Positions 1-15,300 of a stretch of 64,000 bases of DNA are shown one piece after another. Numbering within the stretch: position 1 is the stretch's first letter; each line of letters starts with the position of its first letter. A program made the position numbers and the translations under genes. Under the pieces are notes generated by a model. That model did not search any database. It was not told the DNA's origin and saw only the letters and a list, made by a program, of their open reading frames with translations. This DNA is from Neocallimastix lanati (nom. inval.) (taxonomy: Eukaryota; Neocallimastigomycota; Neocallimastigomycetes; Neocallimastigales; Neocallimastigaceae): contig JACVTC010000024.1 in the NCBI GenBank assembly GCA_016946835.1, positions 752,501 to 816,500 of the forward strand, written 5' to 3'.

Positions 1-835
1 GGTAAAGTTCTAAAAGATCAAAACGACTACCGAGATCCCTTTGCACTTGGAAATAGGTAGAGTAGGTAATTGGGAGGACGTGTGGGTAAACCCATTGAGC
101 AACACGACCTTCAAAGTTTAAGAGACGACTGAAAAGGTTATCACCGAAAATAAAGAGTGGAATATAAATGTTTTCACTCCATTTAATATTACCAAAGAAG
201 GTTTGCCAATATCTAGTAAGACAATTAGCACGTCTAAGACCACCCTTGGAAAGAATGAAACGACGAGCATTAGCCATCATTGGACTATCTAATGGTTCCC
301 CCATGACCTTAAGAGCCCAGTAATTGTAAATAGTGGTATCGATATCACCAAAGTTAACACTACCATCAACAACATTTGCCCATGAACCATCTGGATATTG
401 AGTAGTGGATAAAATTTTATATAAAATCTTTTCATCTAACTTTGTATGAGGATCAAATTCAGTACCTTTATGGTTAAGAAATTTTTGAACTACATAGTAT
501 GCAGCAACAAAATTGGTACCAAGATAGGATTGGAATTCAAAATATTCATTGTTTTTAAAGCCTTTTAAGACATTATTGACAGCTCTCTTTATAGTTCTAG
601 AAACGTCTTCTTGATTGAAAGTTGCTTGGTCAATAACTGGAGCTTGACGTACTAAAAATTCCTTAGAAGAAGGAGGATTTGGAATTTCTTTTGGGAAAGG
701 TTTTTTAGTAATAATATTAATAGCAGCTCCAATATTATACCTTTCAATATCAATTTGAGCTAAAATAAAACCAAGAATTAAAACAAGTATTGGTATAGCT
801 GTAACGGTTAAAGCACCTATTTTTTTGTATAACAT
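1..835 (-). CDS. Squalene-hopene / tetrahymanol-type cyclase, N-terminal part
   Basis: The reverse strand is open from an ATG at 833-835 to the window edge, about 278 codons, with no intron needed. Residues 6-27 are a hydrophobic stretch that could anchor the protein in a membrane. The rest follows the N-terminal half of the prokaryotic squalene-hopene cyclase family: a QW-type repeat QYPDGSW at about 146-152, then GDIDTTIYNYWALKVMG (163-179), then GGLRRANCLTRYWQTFFG (198-215), which corresponds to the family's ARVFTR-x-x-LALFG region. Family knowledge: these enzymes cyclise squalene to hopanoids or related pentacyclic triterpenes without oxygen, and anaerobic fungi contain tetrahymanol instead of sterols. 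The catalytic DxDD-type motif would lie in the missing C-terminal part, so activity cannot be judged. The upstream side is A+T-rich with no obvious promoter. A ciliate-type squalene-tetrahymanol cyclase is the main alternative name. The bacterial resemblance suggests horizontal acquisition (inference). Confidence 0.85.
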   Translation of the reverse strand, partial: MLYKKIGALTVTAIPILVLILGFILAQIDIERYNIGAAINIITKKPFPKEIPNPPSSKEFLVRQAPVIDQATFNQEDVSRTIKRAVNNVLKGFKNNEYFEFQSYLGTNFVAAYYVVQKFLNHKGTEFDPHTKLDEKILYKILSTTQYPDGSWANVVDGSVNFGDIDTTIYNYWALKVMGEPLDSPMMANARRFILSKGGLRRANCLTRYWQTFFGNIKWSENIYIPLFIFGDNLFSRLLNFEGRVAQWVYPHVLPITYSTYFQVQRDLGSRFDLLELY

Positions 836-2855
836 TTTTGAATATATTCCTTTCTTTTTACTTTTTTTTTTTTTTTTTGGTATTATAATATTTTTTATTT
901 ATTTTTTATTTTCTTCTTTTCTTTGTTTAATTAATTTAATTTATTGTTTCAATTTTATTAACTTTTAAATATCTAGAATAAAAAAAAATAAAATAAAATT
1001 AAAAAAAAAATGGAATTAAATTTAACTTTTAGAATTAAATAAGATTCATATAATATCCCTCTTTTTGCTTGATTTGTATATAAACAGAATTAAAATTAAG
1101 TATTTTTTTTTTGTTGACTTTTAAATTTAAATATATAAAATAAGGCTTGTTGATTCTATATAATAATAAATTTAAAATTAAAAAAAAAAATAAACCGTTT
1201 CTTTTTTTTTTTTTCTGTTTGTTGAATTTATATTATTATAAATTAAATTTTGTAAAACAAATATATATATAAATAAATCGAACTGTTTAATAAAACTGAA
1301 TCTGAATCCAATAAGTTTATAATATTTTAAATCAACTTTTTTTTCTTTTTAATTTATTTAAAAATATTATATATTGTTATATTAAATTGTCCAATCTAAT
1401 AACATCTACAAATTATTTTTCATAAATAAAATTTATTTATATAGTTTTTAAATAAATATTTATATTTTTTTTTGATTTTTCTATAAAGTATAAAGTTTTT
1501 CTTTTTCTTTTGTTTTTTTTTTCTATAATATTGATTAATTTAAATAATAGTATTAAAAAAAAAAAAAAGATTAATAATTTTTATTTTATAAAATAAAGAA
1601 AAAACAAAATTTAAATATACATATATATAAATTTATTATATATAGTATCTTTTCTATTTAAATAATATATATATTTTTGTTAAATATATATATTTTTTTT
1701 TATTTCTATTTCGTAAATTTATTTTAACAAAAAAAAATAGATTTTAAATATCAAACAAAAAAAAAATTAAAAAAAAAATTAAAAAAGTTCTTTTTACTTT
1801 GTTTATATAATAAAATATTTCCTATTATAAAAAAATTTTATATATTATAAAAAAAATAAATTTTATTTTTAATTATTCTTATTTTTTTTTTTCTTAATAA
1901 TGAATATTATTTAATTATAATATAATTTAATTTTAATCCTATTTAATAATTATTTATTATTTATTATTTATTATTCATTATTTATTATTTATTTTATGGA
2001 TTGATTAATCAACTTTATTTTCAAATTTTTTATATGATATATAATATAATCATACGATATATAATCTAAAATCAATTCTACATAATCTTACATAATTTAT
2101 AATTTTATATATATAATTTGTTATTTATAATTTATGTATAATTTATTTATTTTTTATAATTTATATACTATTCATAATTTATTATCTATCATTTTTTATA
2201 TAATTCTTAATATTATTCTTAATATATTATCTCTAATTTAAATTTTTAAGTCTTTTTTTTTTTTTTTTTTTAAATTAAAATAGTTTTTAATCTTATTGAT
2301 GATACATACAATCTATTAGTATTGATAATATATGGCATTTCTATTGAAAACTTTTTTTTTATGACTATTTTAATTATTTTATATATTTATATAATTTTAT
2401 ATATTATATATTCATTATTTATATATTTATATAATTTTATATAGGTGATATTTATTATTTATATATTTATAAATATCTATATTTTATATTAATTTATATT
2501 TTTATTTTAATTTTTATATAATTTTTATGTAATTTTTTATATAATTTTATTATATTTTTATATATTTATATTTAAGTATAATTAATGGAAAAATATTTAA
2601 AAAAAAAAATTTTTTTTATATTATTTCATTTAATAAATATATTATATAATAATATAAAACAAATTTATTTTTATATAAGTAATATAATATATTGTAATCG
2701 ACTAACCTCAATTGATTCTTTTTTAATCCTATTTATTCTAAATTACCCTTAAATATATAAAAATTTAAATTTGGTATAAAAACTATTTCATATATATAAT
2801 ATATTTCTATTAATATAGAATATTAAATTGATTTATTCCAATTTATAATATACTA
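836..2855. other. A+T-rich intergenic desert, no gene seen
   Basis: Poly(T) and poly(A) runs and TTATTTA-like words dominate. Open frames here encode only Phe/Tyr/Ile/Lys runs and are noise. It includes the upstream region of the cyclase gene, where homopolymer runs begin within about 25 bases of the ATG. Confidence 0.6.
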
Positions 2856-3345
2856 TTATTTATTATTTATTATTTATTAATTTATTCATTCATTATACAT
2901 TATATATTCAATTATTTATTATTTATTATTTATTAATTTATTCATTTATTATACATTATATATTCAATTATTTATTATTTATTATTTATTAATTTATTCA
3001 TTCATTATATTTTATTATTTATTATTTATTATTTATTATTTATTATTTATTAATTTATTCATTCATTATATATTATCCATTATTTATATATTTATTATTA
3101 ATTTATTATTTATTTATTATTTATATATTTATTCATTCATTATACATTATATATTCAATTATTTATTATTTATTATTTATTAATTTATTCATTCATTATA
3201 TTTTATTATTTATTATTTATTATTTATTATTTATTATTTATTAATTTATTCATTCATTATATATTATCCATTATTTATATATTTATTATTAATTTATTAT
3301 TTATTTATTATTTATATATTTATTCATTCATTATATATTATTTAT
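2856..3345. repeat. Nested tandem repeat, 57-bp and 191-bp periods
   Basis: A unit beginning TTCATT(C/T)ATTATACATTA recurs at 2884 and 2941 (period 57) and again near 3132. A longer unit starting TTAATTTATTCATTCATTA recurs at 2989 and 3180 (period 191), with near-identical sequence through about 3340. The building block is TTATTTA. This is repeat-within-repeat growth of simple sequence, with no coding potential. Confidence 0.75.
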
Positions 3346-6300
3346 TATTATTTATTATTATTTATTTATTATTTATTATTCATTATTTATTATTTATATA
3401 TTTATTATTTATTTATTATTTATTTATTTATATACTTATTATTAATTTATTATTTATTATTTATTATTCAATTATTTTATTATTAATTTATTCATTTATT
3501 ATATATCATCCATTATTTATTATTTATTATTTATTATTTATTATTTATTTATTAAATATAATATCTTATTATTTAGTATTATTATTAAAAATTTTATATT
3601 TCTATAATTATAATCTTTTTCTTTTTTTTATTTGTATAATTTTAATTTTTTTAATTTTATTGTATTTATATTGTATTTTACGGTACATTATGTATTGTAT
3701 TCTTTTGTTATTGATGTATTAGCTCATTGTATATAAACTCTTCCTAACCTATATATTTATTATATATTGATTGAACTATATAAAAATTTTTATATGCTTA
3801 CACTAACCCTTTTTAGTATTGGAGAAAAATAAAAATAGATAAAAAATATTTTTTTTAATTTTATTTTATGTGAAAAGTGCCAACCGGCTAACTAACAGCG
3901 CTTTATAATAAAAAGTAAAATAAAATAAATGATATTAATTATTAAAATATATTATTTAATGATTTTATTATTTAATGCCTTTTTTTTTTTTATTTAATTT
4001 ATTTTAATTTTTTTTTACGATATATTTACTTTTTATATGAGTTTGTTTATATATTTATATATCTTAAAGAGTGAAGGTTTTTTTTTTTTTTATTTTACTT
4101 TTTTTAAATTGCACTCTTTTTTACTAATTTTTTTACTTGAAATTTCAATAAATTTCAAAAAAAAAATAAAAATTTTATATATATATATATATTTTAAAGT
4201 ATTATTAATTTATTTTATTTTTATTAAAGTAGCTATATTTCTTTTTCGTTTTGTTTTGGAAGAAGTAAGTTATAAAGGTTTATTTAGAAGCGAAAAATAT
4301 ACATATATATATATGAAATAAAAATTAAATTTATAATAAATTTTATTTTTATTAATATTGTTATTATTTTTAATAATAATATTATTATTTTTAATATTAT
4401 TATTTCTATTTTAATTATAATGTTTTTTTTTTTATTTCTTTATTTATTTAATTTATTTTTTTATTCAACCAAAAAAAAAAAAAAAATAAAAATAAAAACT
4501 TTTTCAAGTCTTTTTATATCATTTTTTATTTTATTTTATTTCATTTTATTTTATATTATCTTTCTCTACAAATAAAAAAAAAATAAAATTAAAATGGCTT
4601 TAACTATTATTATTATCGATTTATCGATTTATTATTTGTAGATAATAATAAAAATACAGCCAATATTTAAATAATTAAATAATTAAATAATTAAATATTT
4701 TTATCTAAAATAAGAAATTAGAACAAGAAATAAAAATAAAAATAAAATAATTTTTTGTCCATCCTCCGTTGTGAAATGAAAAAAGTATCCAATAATTAGT
4801 TGACTTTTCTTTCTTTTCTTTCTTAACCTTAAAATTTATGCATTAATCATAAAATGATACCATAAAATAAAAGTGAAATAAAATAAAATTTTTTATTTTT
4901 TTTTTTTTATTTTTTTTTTACAAGAAAATAAAAATAATGAATATGATAAGATGATCCTCAATAAATCAATAATATGAGATCAATGAATGAATGAATAAAT
5001 AACATTATATAATTAATAAAATATTATATAGTTAATGAATCTTATATAGTTAATAAAAATATTATATAGTTAAGGAATATTGAATATGACCATCAATAAT
5101 AAATAGATAAATAAAAATACAAAAACCTATTTATTAAAATAAAATAAAATTATTAATAATTATGTCCTTTTTTTTTTTTATTTTATTTTATTTTATTTTA
5201 TTTTATTTTATTTTATTTTTTATAATAGATAAAAAAAATTAAAGGTAGGATTCTCTTATTTAACAAATTTTAAAACTCTTATTTTTACCATTTTTAGTTT
5301 CGACAAACAACCATTCAACCATTTAACAATTTTAGTTTCTACTGACAGCCATTCAACCATTTAACTATTTAACTAACCCTAGCTATTTAAGGTTTATTTT
5401 ATTATATAATTCATTATATCTTTTATTATATCTTTTATTTTATCTTTTATGATATATAAATTATTATATCTTTTATTTTATCTTTTAATATATCATTTAT
5501 TATATATATATTTTTTTTTATCTTTTAATATATTTTTTATTATATTTATATTATTTTATTTTTTTATTAAATGAGCATCGCAAAGTTTTTTGGTTTTTAA
5601 CTTTATGAATAAACCACAAAATCAATCATTTTCACTTTTCTCAGAAACAACAACAAATTTGGTAAATATTTTTATTTTATAATATTTTAATATTATATTA
5701 TGTTATATTATATTATATTAGATTATATTATATATCATATTGTTATTACATATCATATTGTTATTATATATCATATTGTTATATATTATATTTTGTAAAT
5801 AATTTAATTTCTTTAAATTTCTTAATTATTTTACTTTTATGGAATGCTCACCTTAAATTTCATTAGATACATAATAAATATATTATATTCTATATTTATT
5901 ATATATTATATTATATATATTGTACATATATATTAAATACATTACTATATAACCACCAATTTAAATTTAATTTAATCCATAAATAGAATATTTTTAATTA
6001 TGGTAAAAGCTTAAATCTATATAATATACTATATAATATATATTGTTATATATTACTAAGTATTGTGTAATAATAATATAAAATGAAATTATCCAAAATA
6101 AAATTTATTTTTTAAATTTAAAATAAATATATTATATACTATATATTATATATATTAAATGAAGTAAAGAAAGAGTCATAAAATTTATTAATAAAAAAAA
6201 AACATTTTTATGTATATTAAATATATTTCAATGGTTAAATCATGAATTGTTCATTTATATCTAAATAATATATATAATAAATATAAATATAAATATAAAT

Positions 6301-6654
6301 ATAAATATAAAATAAATATAAATATAAATAAATATAAATATAAAATAAAATAAATATATAATAAATATAAAATAAAATAAAATAAATATAAAATATATAA
6401 AGTATGATGTTGAACATATAAAAATATAAAATATAAAAATATAAAAATTAAAAAACACCTTGAAATTTTTAATTTCAAAAATGTTTAGATGGACGAATTT
6501 AAATAATAAATAAAAAGAGAATTTATTAATAAATAATAAATAATAAATAATTGAATAATTGAATAATAAATAATTAGATAATAAATAATTAGATAATTGA
6601 ATAATTAAATAGGTTAATAAAGATATCTATAATTATGATAAAATAATCTATCAT
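3346..6654. other. A+T-rich intergenic desert with small arrays
   Basis: No supported gene. It holds TTTTA pentamers near 5170-5218, a three-unit repeat of about 20 bp containing ATCATATTGTTATT near 5732-5785, and ATATAA-type repeats at 6285-6400. A short higher-complexity patch lies at about 3870-3905. Open frames in this stretch are low-complexity Ile/Tyr/Phe strings. Confidence 0.55.
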
Positions 6655-6862
<208 letters not shown>

Positions 6863-7076
6863 AGTAATCAATAATAATCAAATGAATTCCTTTTTTTTTT
6901 TAAATTTTTTTTCTTTCCTTCTTTATAATTTATAATTTATAATATTTTAATTTTAATTATTTTTTCTTTCTTTTCTTTCCTTCTTTTTTTTTTTTTTTTT
7001 TTAAGTTTAATATATTAAAATTGTATAAAAATAAAGAAAAAAAGTTTTTTTTTATATTATATATTATACCAAAATT

Positions 7077-7107
<31 letters not shown>

Positions 7108-10100
7108 TTATTTACTGATTAAAATTAATGATAAATTAATACTATTTATTATTATTATTCATATTAATAATAATAATAAATACATAAATAAATAAATAAA
7201 TAAATAAATATAAAGTTGTTTGTGTTTTTTTTTTGAACGGTCAATGAACATCTTTTTTTTTTTTAATTATTCTTTTAAACTTTATTTATGTGATTGTTAA
7301 TAATTTTAAATAGATTGAATAAATTTATATTGATATACTTAAATATATGTACAAAAAATATTTATATAAATTTATATTTATATATTTATATTAATATTTA
7401 TATTTATATTCAATATTTATATATTTATATTCAATATTTATATATTTATATATTTCTATTTAATATTTATATAAAATAAATAATAATAAAGTTTTTAATT
7501 TTTTTTTATTTAAATTTATTTAAATTTATGATATAAAATATTTAAAAAATATGTAAAAAGTAAATAAAAAGTAAATAAATGAAATGGTTGAGCTACATTT
7601 AAGTTAAAATAAATAAATAAATAAATAAATAAATAAATAGAAGAAGAAGAAGAGAAAGAAAGAAACCATCAAATTCTCTTCTTTTTTTTTTATATTTTAA
7701 TAGAGAGAAAAAAAACAAATAAAATACTGTTTTTTTTTTTTTTTTTACTTAAGAAGTCAAACAAAAAAAAAATTAATAAAAATAAGTTCGATGTAAAAAT
7801 AAAAATAAAAATAAAAATTTAAGAATTTAAAATTTAAAATTTAAAATTCTTTAAAAAGAATTTTAAAGTTAAAAATGCTTTAAAATATTTTCTTTAATAA
7901 TTTAAAGTTATTTATTTATTCTAATATTTATTTATTTATTTACATATTCTAATATTTATTTATTTACTATTTTAATATTTATTTATTTATTTATTTACAT
8001 ATTCTAATATTTATTTATTTACATATTCTAATATTTATTTATTTACATATTCTAATGTTTATTTATTTATTTATTTCACTGCCCTGATTTTTTATTTTTT
8101 TTTAAAAAAAAACAAAGAAAAACGACTGTGAGTGATTTTAAACTATTTAAATAAATATAAAAGTTTAAAACAAATGAAAATATATTTTTTTTTTGTTTTT
8201 GTTTTTGTTTTTTCTTCAATACTATTTAAAAGTGAAATGAAAAGGTGCCTTTATTAATTTTAATAATAAAAAAAATAAAGATAAAGATGACTATGAAAAA
8301 AAAAAGGATTAAAAGATAAAGAATTCATCTTTATAAATAATAATTAATAATATTTTATGAATTTATATCTTCTAAATAGATAAATACAAAAAAAAAAAAA
8401 AAAAAGAAAGAAAAAAAGAAAGAAAAAAATTATTAAATATTAAATTATAGATATTATTTAAATAATAAATAATAATAAAATAATAAATAGATAAATATAA
8501 TTAATTATAATTAAATAATAAATAATAATAAAATAATAATAAATAAATATAATTAAATAATAAATAATAATAAAATAATAATAAATAAATATAATTAAAT
8601 AATAAATAAATATAATTAAATAATAAATAATATTATTTAATGATATTTATTTTATAACATAAAAAAAAAATTTAAACATTTCAACTCTAAATTAAATATA
8701 AAAAAAATAATTAAATATAAAAAATAATTAAATATAAAAAAGAATTTAAAATTTAAAAATAATTAAAAAAAAATTTTTTAAATTTTTTATATTAAAATCT
8801 TTGAAAATTTTTGAATTTCATTTATTCCATTTATTAATTCATAAAAGAGAAATTCATTCCTTAATTTATGATATTGAATTGAATTAATATAAAATTCATT
8901 ACTACTCCTAATATATTCATTAACTTTATTTCCTCTTTTATCCTCTTTTTTCCTTTTATTTTTTTTTTTAAATTAGAAAAAAAAAATATCACGTCATTTT
9001 ATTATTATTAATTATTATTATTATTATTATTAATTATTATTATTATTATTATTATTATTAGTATTAGTAATACTATTTATATATAAATTTATTACAACAA
9101 TGAACTACCTACACAAGTTGATGATGAACCACACCATACTAATACTAATATTAAATACTAATAATATTTCATAATTAAAGCATAAGGATAATTAATACTA
9201 ACGAATGATTTAGAGTCAATAAGAATAATAATTGATACTTTTTCATTACATTCTTTATTCCTATACTGTTTAGAGAGGATTAAAAAAAAAAGGATATAAA
9301 ACAACTAAATGATATAAAATAAAAAATTTCATACTGATATTATTATTTATTATGACTTATTATTCTTATTACTATTCTTATTATTATTTATTAAAATAAT
9401 TTTTTTTTAAACCAAATAAATAAATAAATAAATAAATAAATATGAATATATATATATGAATTATGAATTATGAATTATGAATTATGAATATAATATATAA
9501 TATATATATATTATAAATATGAAATATTATAAGACAGAAATAAATATAAAAAAAAAAAGTTTAATAGAAATGAGCCAATGAAACGAAATAAAATTTAATA
9601 TGGAATAGAGTTATAAATAATTTATTCTAAATAATATATATAATAAACTATCTATTATATATTATACTATTTAATATTTATATATACTATATCTATAATT
9701 TATATATACTACTTAATATTTATATAATTTATATAATTTATATACTATTTATAAACTATCTATAATTTATATACTATATATATTATTCATATAATATATA
9801 ATTTAATTTATTTTTATTTTCTTATTTTTTATTTTTTTTATTTTTGATGTGCCTTGACTTTACCACACAATCATAATTTATTTATTTATTTATTTATTTT
9901 GAATTTACCATTCATTCTCTTTTTCCAAATTTCAACTTCTTAAATTCCTATATTTTATATATTTTATATATTTCTATATTTTATATATTTTATATATTTT
10001 ATATATTTTATATATTTTATATATTTTATATATTTTATATATTTATTATTTAATAATAGATATCTTTAATGGCAGATATAAATGAGTCTAATCATTGACT

Positions 10101-11309
10101 TTTTTTTTTTATTTTCTATCATCGATAATGGATAATAAAATATAAAATTATTTTTGGTATAGATAATTATTTTATTAGACCATCGGTATGAAAGGATTAT
10201 CTATTTTTATTCAATCGGATTTTCATCCCATCTATTTTAATATATAAAATAGTATCAATCATTATATTATATTTATTATATTATTTAACAAGTTATTATA
10301 TTATCTGTTATTTATCGATTAATGATCTTTATTTATTATTTTCATATCTATTTATTTTATATTTTACTTTATTTTATATTTTACTTTATTTTATTATGCT
10401 TTATTTTATTCTTTTTTTTTTTTACATTAAAAAGAAATATTTTAGGCTCTTGTTATGTTTTTATCCTATGAAATATAATAATAATAATTAAAATAAAAAT
10501 AAAAAAAAAAACATTTTATTATTATTATTATTTTAATATTGGGCTTTGTAAAAAAAATTAAATTAAAAAAAAAAAAGTATATTAGATTATTAATTTATAT
10601 AATAATTTATATTTATATATATCTGTTTATATAATAATTTATATTCCTATATGTGCTAATATGGATAGTTTTGTATAATTTATATATTATTTATTATGTA
10701 TAATCTATCTATCTAATAATTGTATTGAAAATTATTTAAAAATTGAAATTAAAAATTACTTTTTTTGGCAAGTAAGGTCTAAAGAAGGAAAGTGACATAA
10801 ATTAACAGTCAATTTGTAATATATGGTTTTTATTCTTAATGAATTTATTCAAGTTAAAAAAAAAAACATGGAAAAATTAAAAAAAAATTTTTTTAATAAT
10901 TATTTTAATTTAAATTTTTTTTTATAAATGTTAAATAAATTAAATTTAATTTATTATAAAATTAATAAATAATATTAATAAATAAATAAATAATGAATGA
11001 ATATAATATTTTCTATATATTATATATAAAATAGATAGAATAGAATATATAAATATATATAAATATTTTTCTGTATTTTTTTAAATTTTTAATTTATAAA
11101 TTTTGTAATTCATTATTTATTTAATATCTTAATATATCTTATTATCTATTATATATAATAGATATTATTTAATATAATAATGGGATGATTTTTTTTAAAA
11201 AAAAAAATAAATTAGGAATAAACTTTATTTAATAATATTTATTACAAAAAAAAATTAAAAAAAATAAAAAAAATAGTTAAATAAATTTTTTTTTTTTTTG
11301 TAACATTAA
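6863..11309. other. A+T-rich intergenic desert
   Basis: No supported gene or RNA. It contains homopolymer runs, (TTTA)n near 7079-7110, (AAAT)n near 7610-7640, AATAAAT-type arrays at 8455-8640, (TATTA)n near 9000-9062 and TATATTTTA repeats at 9950-10045. Nothing with codon-like composition was noticed. Confidence 0.55.
7909..8076. repeat. Minisatellite, about 24-bp unit
   Basis: The unit ACATATTCTAATATTTATTT plus a short TTTA extension occurs about five times, with slippage in the number of TTTA tetramers between copies. Confidence 0.75.
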
Positions 11310-12360
11310 CTTAAACGGTATTGAGGAATAAAACGGCCTCTTAACACGCTTTCTCATTCATCAATGATAAAATTCCTTTTGTGGATAAAAAAAAAATTAT
11401 TTTTAATTTTATTCGGTTATCAGATTTTTTTTTTTTACCTTATTGTTTAGATGTTGACGCCTTTTGACCACAGTAAGGTCTAATGCCATACAAAATATTA
11501 ATTAAAAGTGTAAAAAATCACACTTAATCACTTCAATAGGTATACCATTGAGTAAAAAGGAAATTTGTCAAGTCCCACAAAATATGAAATTAGGAAAAAA
11601 AGAACTCTCTCAATGGTAAATTGAAAAAAAAAATTATTATTAATTAAAAAAAAGCCTTCTTTTACCCCCGAAAGGGATTCATTAGGATTTCATAAACTTA
11701 ATATTTTCCGCCAAGAAGAAGAGATAATTTATAAAAAAAAAAAAAAAAATATTATTATTAATGGAATTCTTCCTCTTTGCCATCCATCAGGAAAGTTTTA
11801 AATGTTATCTCATGAGCCATCAGAGGAAAAAAAAAAAAAAATTATAAAAAAATATATATATCATCAATAAATTGAATTGAATGAATTGTTGTAAAAAATT
11901 CTTCAAATCTATAGGACGTAAAAGTATCCAATATGTAAAACTTTGGTAGGCTGTTACCCTTACCACCACCATCACAACCAAGATGTCATATTAGGTAATC
12001 TTCTGATACTATTTTACTTTTTTTTTTTTTTTTTTATATAAAAGATTTGACATCACATTGGAATCCATATTTTAATTTATCCAATCCAATAAAAAAAAAA
12101 AAATCCAAAAGAAAATTTTTTAACGATTTTAGTTGAGAGATGTTGAATAAAGAAAAAAAAATTTTTTTTTTAAAAAAAAACCAAATTTAAAACTTTTACC
12201 ATTTAAATTGATTCTTAATGGGTGAAAAGTACGTGTAGAATGAACATTTTCCCAGTTAAATTTTCTGTATTTCACCAAGAAAGTTAAATGATGGTGTTTG
12301 TGTATTGTTAAGATGTTATCTGTATTCATTCTTTACTATTTGAACTATGAACATGTGAAA
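11310..12360. other. Less A+T-rich island, function unknown
   Basis: About 1 kb with clearly higher complexity than its surroundings. It includes a GC-rich string CCCCCGAAAGGG near 11664, a possible hairpin AAGTGT...ACACTT near 11506-11526, and a minus-strand open stretch near 12129-12329 with a mixed residue composition. In such genomes these islands are usually exons, transposon relics or promoters. I could match none of it to a family. Confidence 0.3.
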
Positions 12361-15300
12361 TCTATTTTTAAATTAAATGATTACTTTCACAATTACATTA
12401 CATGAAATAAAATATGTATATAAAATAAAATATATATATATAATAAAATATATAAATTATATAAATTATATAATATATATATAAAATAAAATATATATAG
12501 AATAAAATATATATTATATATAATTTATATATTATATATAAAATATAAATTGCAATATATTTATGATATGATATATATTAGTAAAAATAAATTTAAAATA
12601 TAAAATTTAAATATTTAAAATATTAAAAAAAAAAAAAAAAAAATCTCTAAATCATCTTCATTGGTTCCAAAATAAAAAATAAAAAAAAAAAAAAAACTTT
12701 TTATACATAAAATAGATAAATAGATGGAATATTTATTGAAATAATTTATTTAATTATTAGAATTATTAGAATAATTATTATTTATTATTATTTATTTATT
12801 ATTATTTATTTATTATTATTTATTTATTATAAAAATAAAGGCCTTTCATTCTGTCAATCTTTCCTATATTTTCTATGCAATAAAAATTAATAAATGAAAT
12901 AAGATAAAATAAAATATAATAAAATAATAGAATTCTATTCATTTCTTTTTTTTTTTTTTAATTTTTTTTTAAATTTTTTTTTAAATTTTAAATTTTTATA
13001 TTTTTAAAAATTTTCATATGTTAAAATAAAAATAAAAATAAAAAATATAAAAATATAAAATTTTTGGATAAATTATTAAACTTTTACTATTATTATAAAA
13101 TACAATCAAATACAGTTTTTTTATTATTAATTATTATAAAATACAATGTTGTAATTATTATTAACTATTATTATAAAATACAATGTTGTATTATTATTAA
13201 TATAACAATCTTTTTATTATTATTATTATTAATTAATTAATAATTTATTGATTTAATAATTTCGTTATTGATTAATTATTAATTATTATATAGTATTTGT
13301 AATTGAATGATTATTATTTTTTTTTTCTAAACTATTTGTTGTTGTTTTTTTTTCATTCATGGGTTTATCTAAGATATTTAATCGATTAAATACAAATAAA
13401 ATATAATAAAATAAAATAAATTTATTTTTGCATCATATTATGACATATTTATAAACTAAACTATATTAAAGAAAAGTAAAATAATTAAATAATTAAATAA
13501 TTAAATATTAAATATTATTAATGAATAATCATAAATATAGAGATATATAGAGATATATATATTCATATACATATATTCATATTAATATAGATATAAATAT
13601 AGATATACACCCTTATTTTAATTCTATTTTTTATTTCTTTCTTCTTTTGATATTACTTAATCGATAGAAAGAATAGAAAGAGAATTTTTTTTTTCTGTTA
13701 ATATGATATATATAAAAATAAAATAAAATTTATTTTCTTATCATAAATGAATGAAAATACCTCAAAGTTATAAATATATATATATATTTATAAAGTATAT
13801 TGAATTTGAATAATAAAACTTTTTTTTTTTTTTTTTTTTTTTTAGTTAAATTTTAGGGTTAAATTTAATAATACTAAATAAATATTATTAAATGTATATA
13901 AAATCTATATATTTTATTAAATAATGATCTTATAATGAATCCACAAAAAAACAAAAAAATTTTTTTTTTCCATAAAAACCCTAATCCTAAATCTCTAAGG
14001 ATAATATTGGAAAAACTATTATTTATTATTCATTATTTGTTATGTAGTAATTATTATTATTATTATTTATTAATTTTTTTTTTATATATTATATATATAA
14101 AATTGAAATAATTCATATATTCTTAAAATCATTTTTAGTCATGGTAATCCTACTAAAAAATATAATAATAATAATAATAAATAATAATTAATACATAATA
14201 ATAATAATAATAAATTATTTAGCTATTGAAATGATAATGAAAAAAGAATAATTATTAAATATATAAGATATTGAATAATTCAAATGACAATGATCAAGTA
14301 AATGGAATAGTAAGTAAAAAATAAATAAGTCAATAAATTAACTGCCCAAAACCATAATAATAATAATGAATTTTTTATTTTTATTTTAATTTTAATTTTA
14401 TTTTAATTTTAATTTTATTTTTGTTTTTATTTTTTTTTAATTATCTTTTTATGGTTTTTTATGTTTTTTTTTTTTTTTATTTAAATAAAATAAAATAAAT
14501 TTATTTATTATTTTTTTAAAAAAATTATTTTAAAATTTTATTAATTTTATGCAATTCCAAACATTTTTATTTTTTTTTAAAATTTCATATTTATCAATAT
14601 TTTATTTATTTATTTATATATATATTTATATCTATTTATCTATACATCTAATTATTTATCTATTTACTTATATTATATTAATATTAATTTTATTTTATAT
14701 ATATATATATATATATTTTTTTTTTTTAATTTTATATATTTAATATCTAATATTATTATTTTAATTATTATTATTATTATTATTATTTTTTTTAAGCTTT
14801 GCAAAGTTAATGTCAATTCCTTTTTTTATCCATTTTATCCATTTATTAAAAAATTTATATACAATTTTCTTTATTTTTTTTTTTTTAAAAATATTCTATT
14901 CAGAATAATGAAGAAATTATTATTATGAAATTTTTTTTTTGTTTTATAATAATATATTTTAATCTAATTTTTTTTTTTTAAAAAAAAAACAACTATTATA
15001 TATATATATTTATCTTTTATTTTATTTATATATATATATATATATTTTTTTTTTTCCTTTTTTTTTTAAATTTTTTTTAATTTTTTTTTTTTTTAATTTA
15101 ATTGTTTTTCCTTTTTTTTTAATAAAGAATTAAAAGATTTTTACTTTTTACTTTTTAGTATATAAATAATTAAATTGTCATAATAAACATAATAAATATA
15201 AAGTAAAAATAAAAAAATAAAAAAAATAAAAACTAAATATTTTTTCTTATTTTTTTTTCTTCTTTTTAAATTAAAAGGTCATGTCCTTTTTTTTAACATT

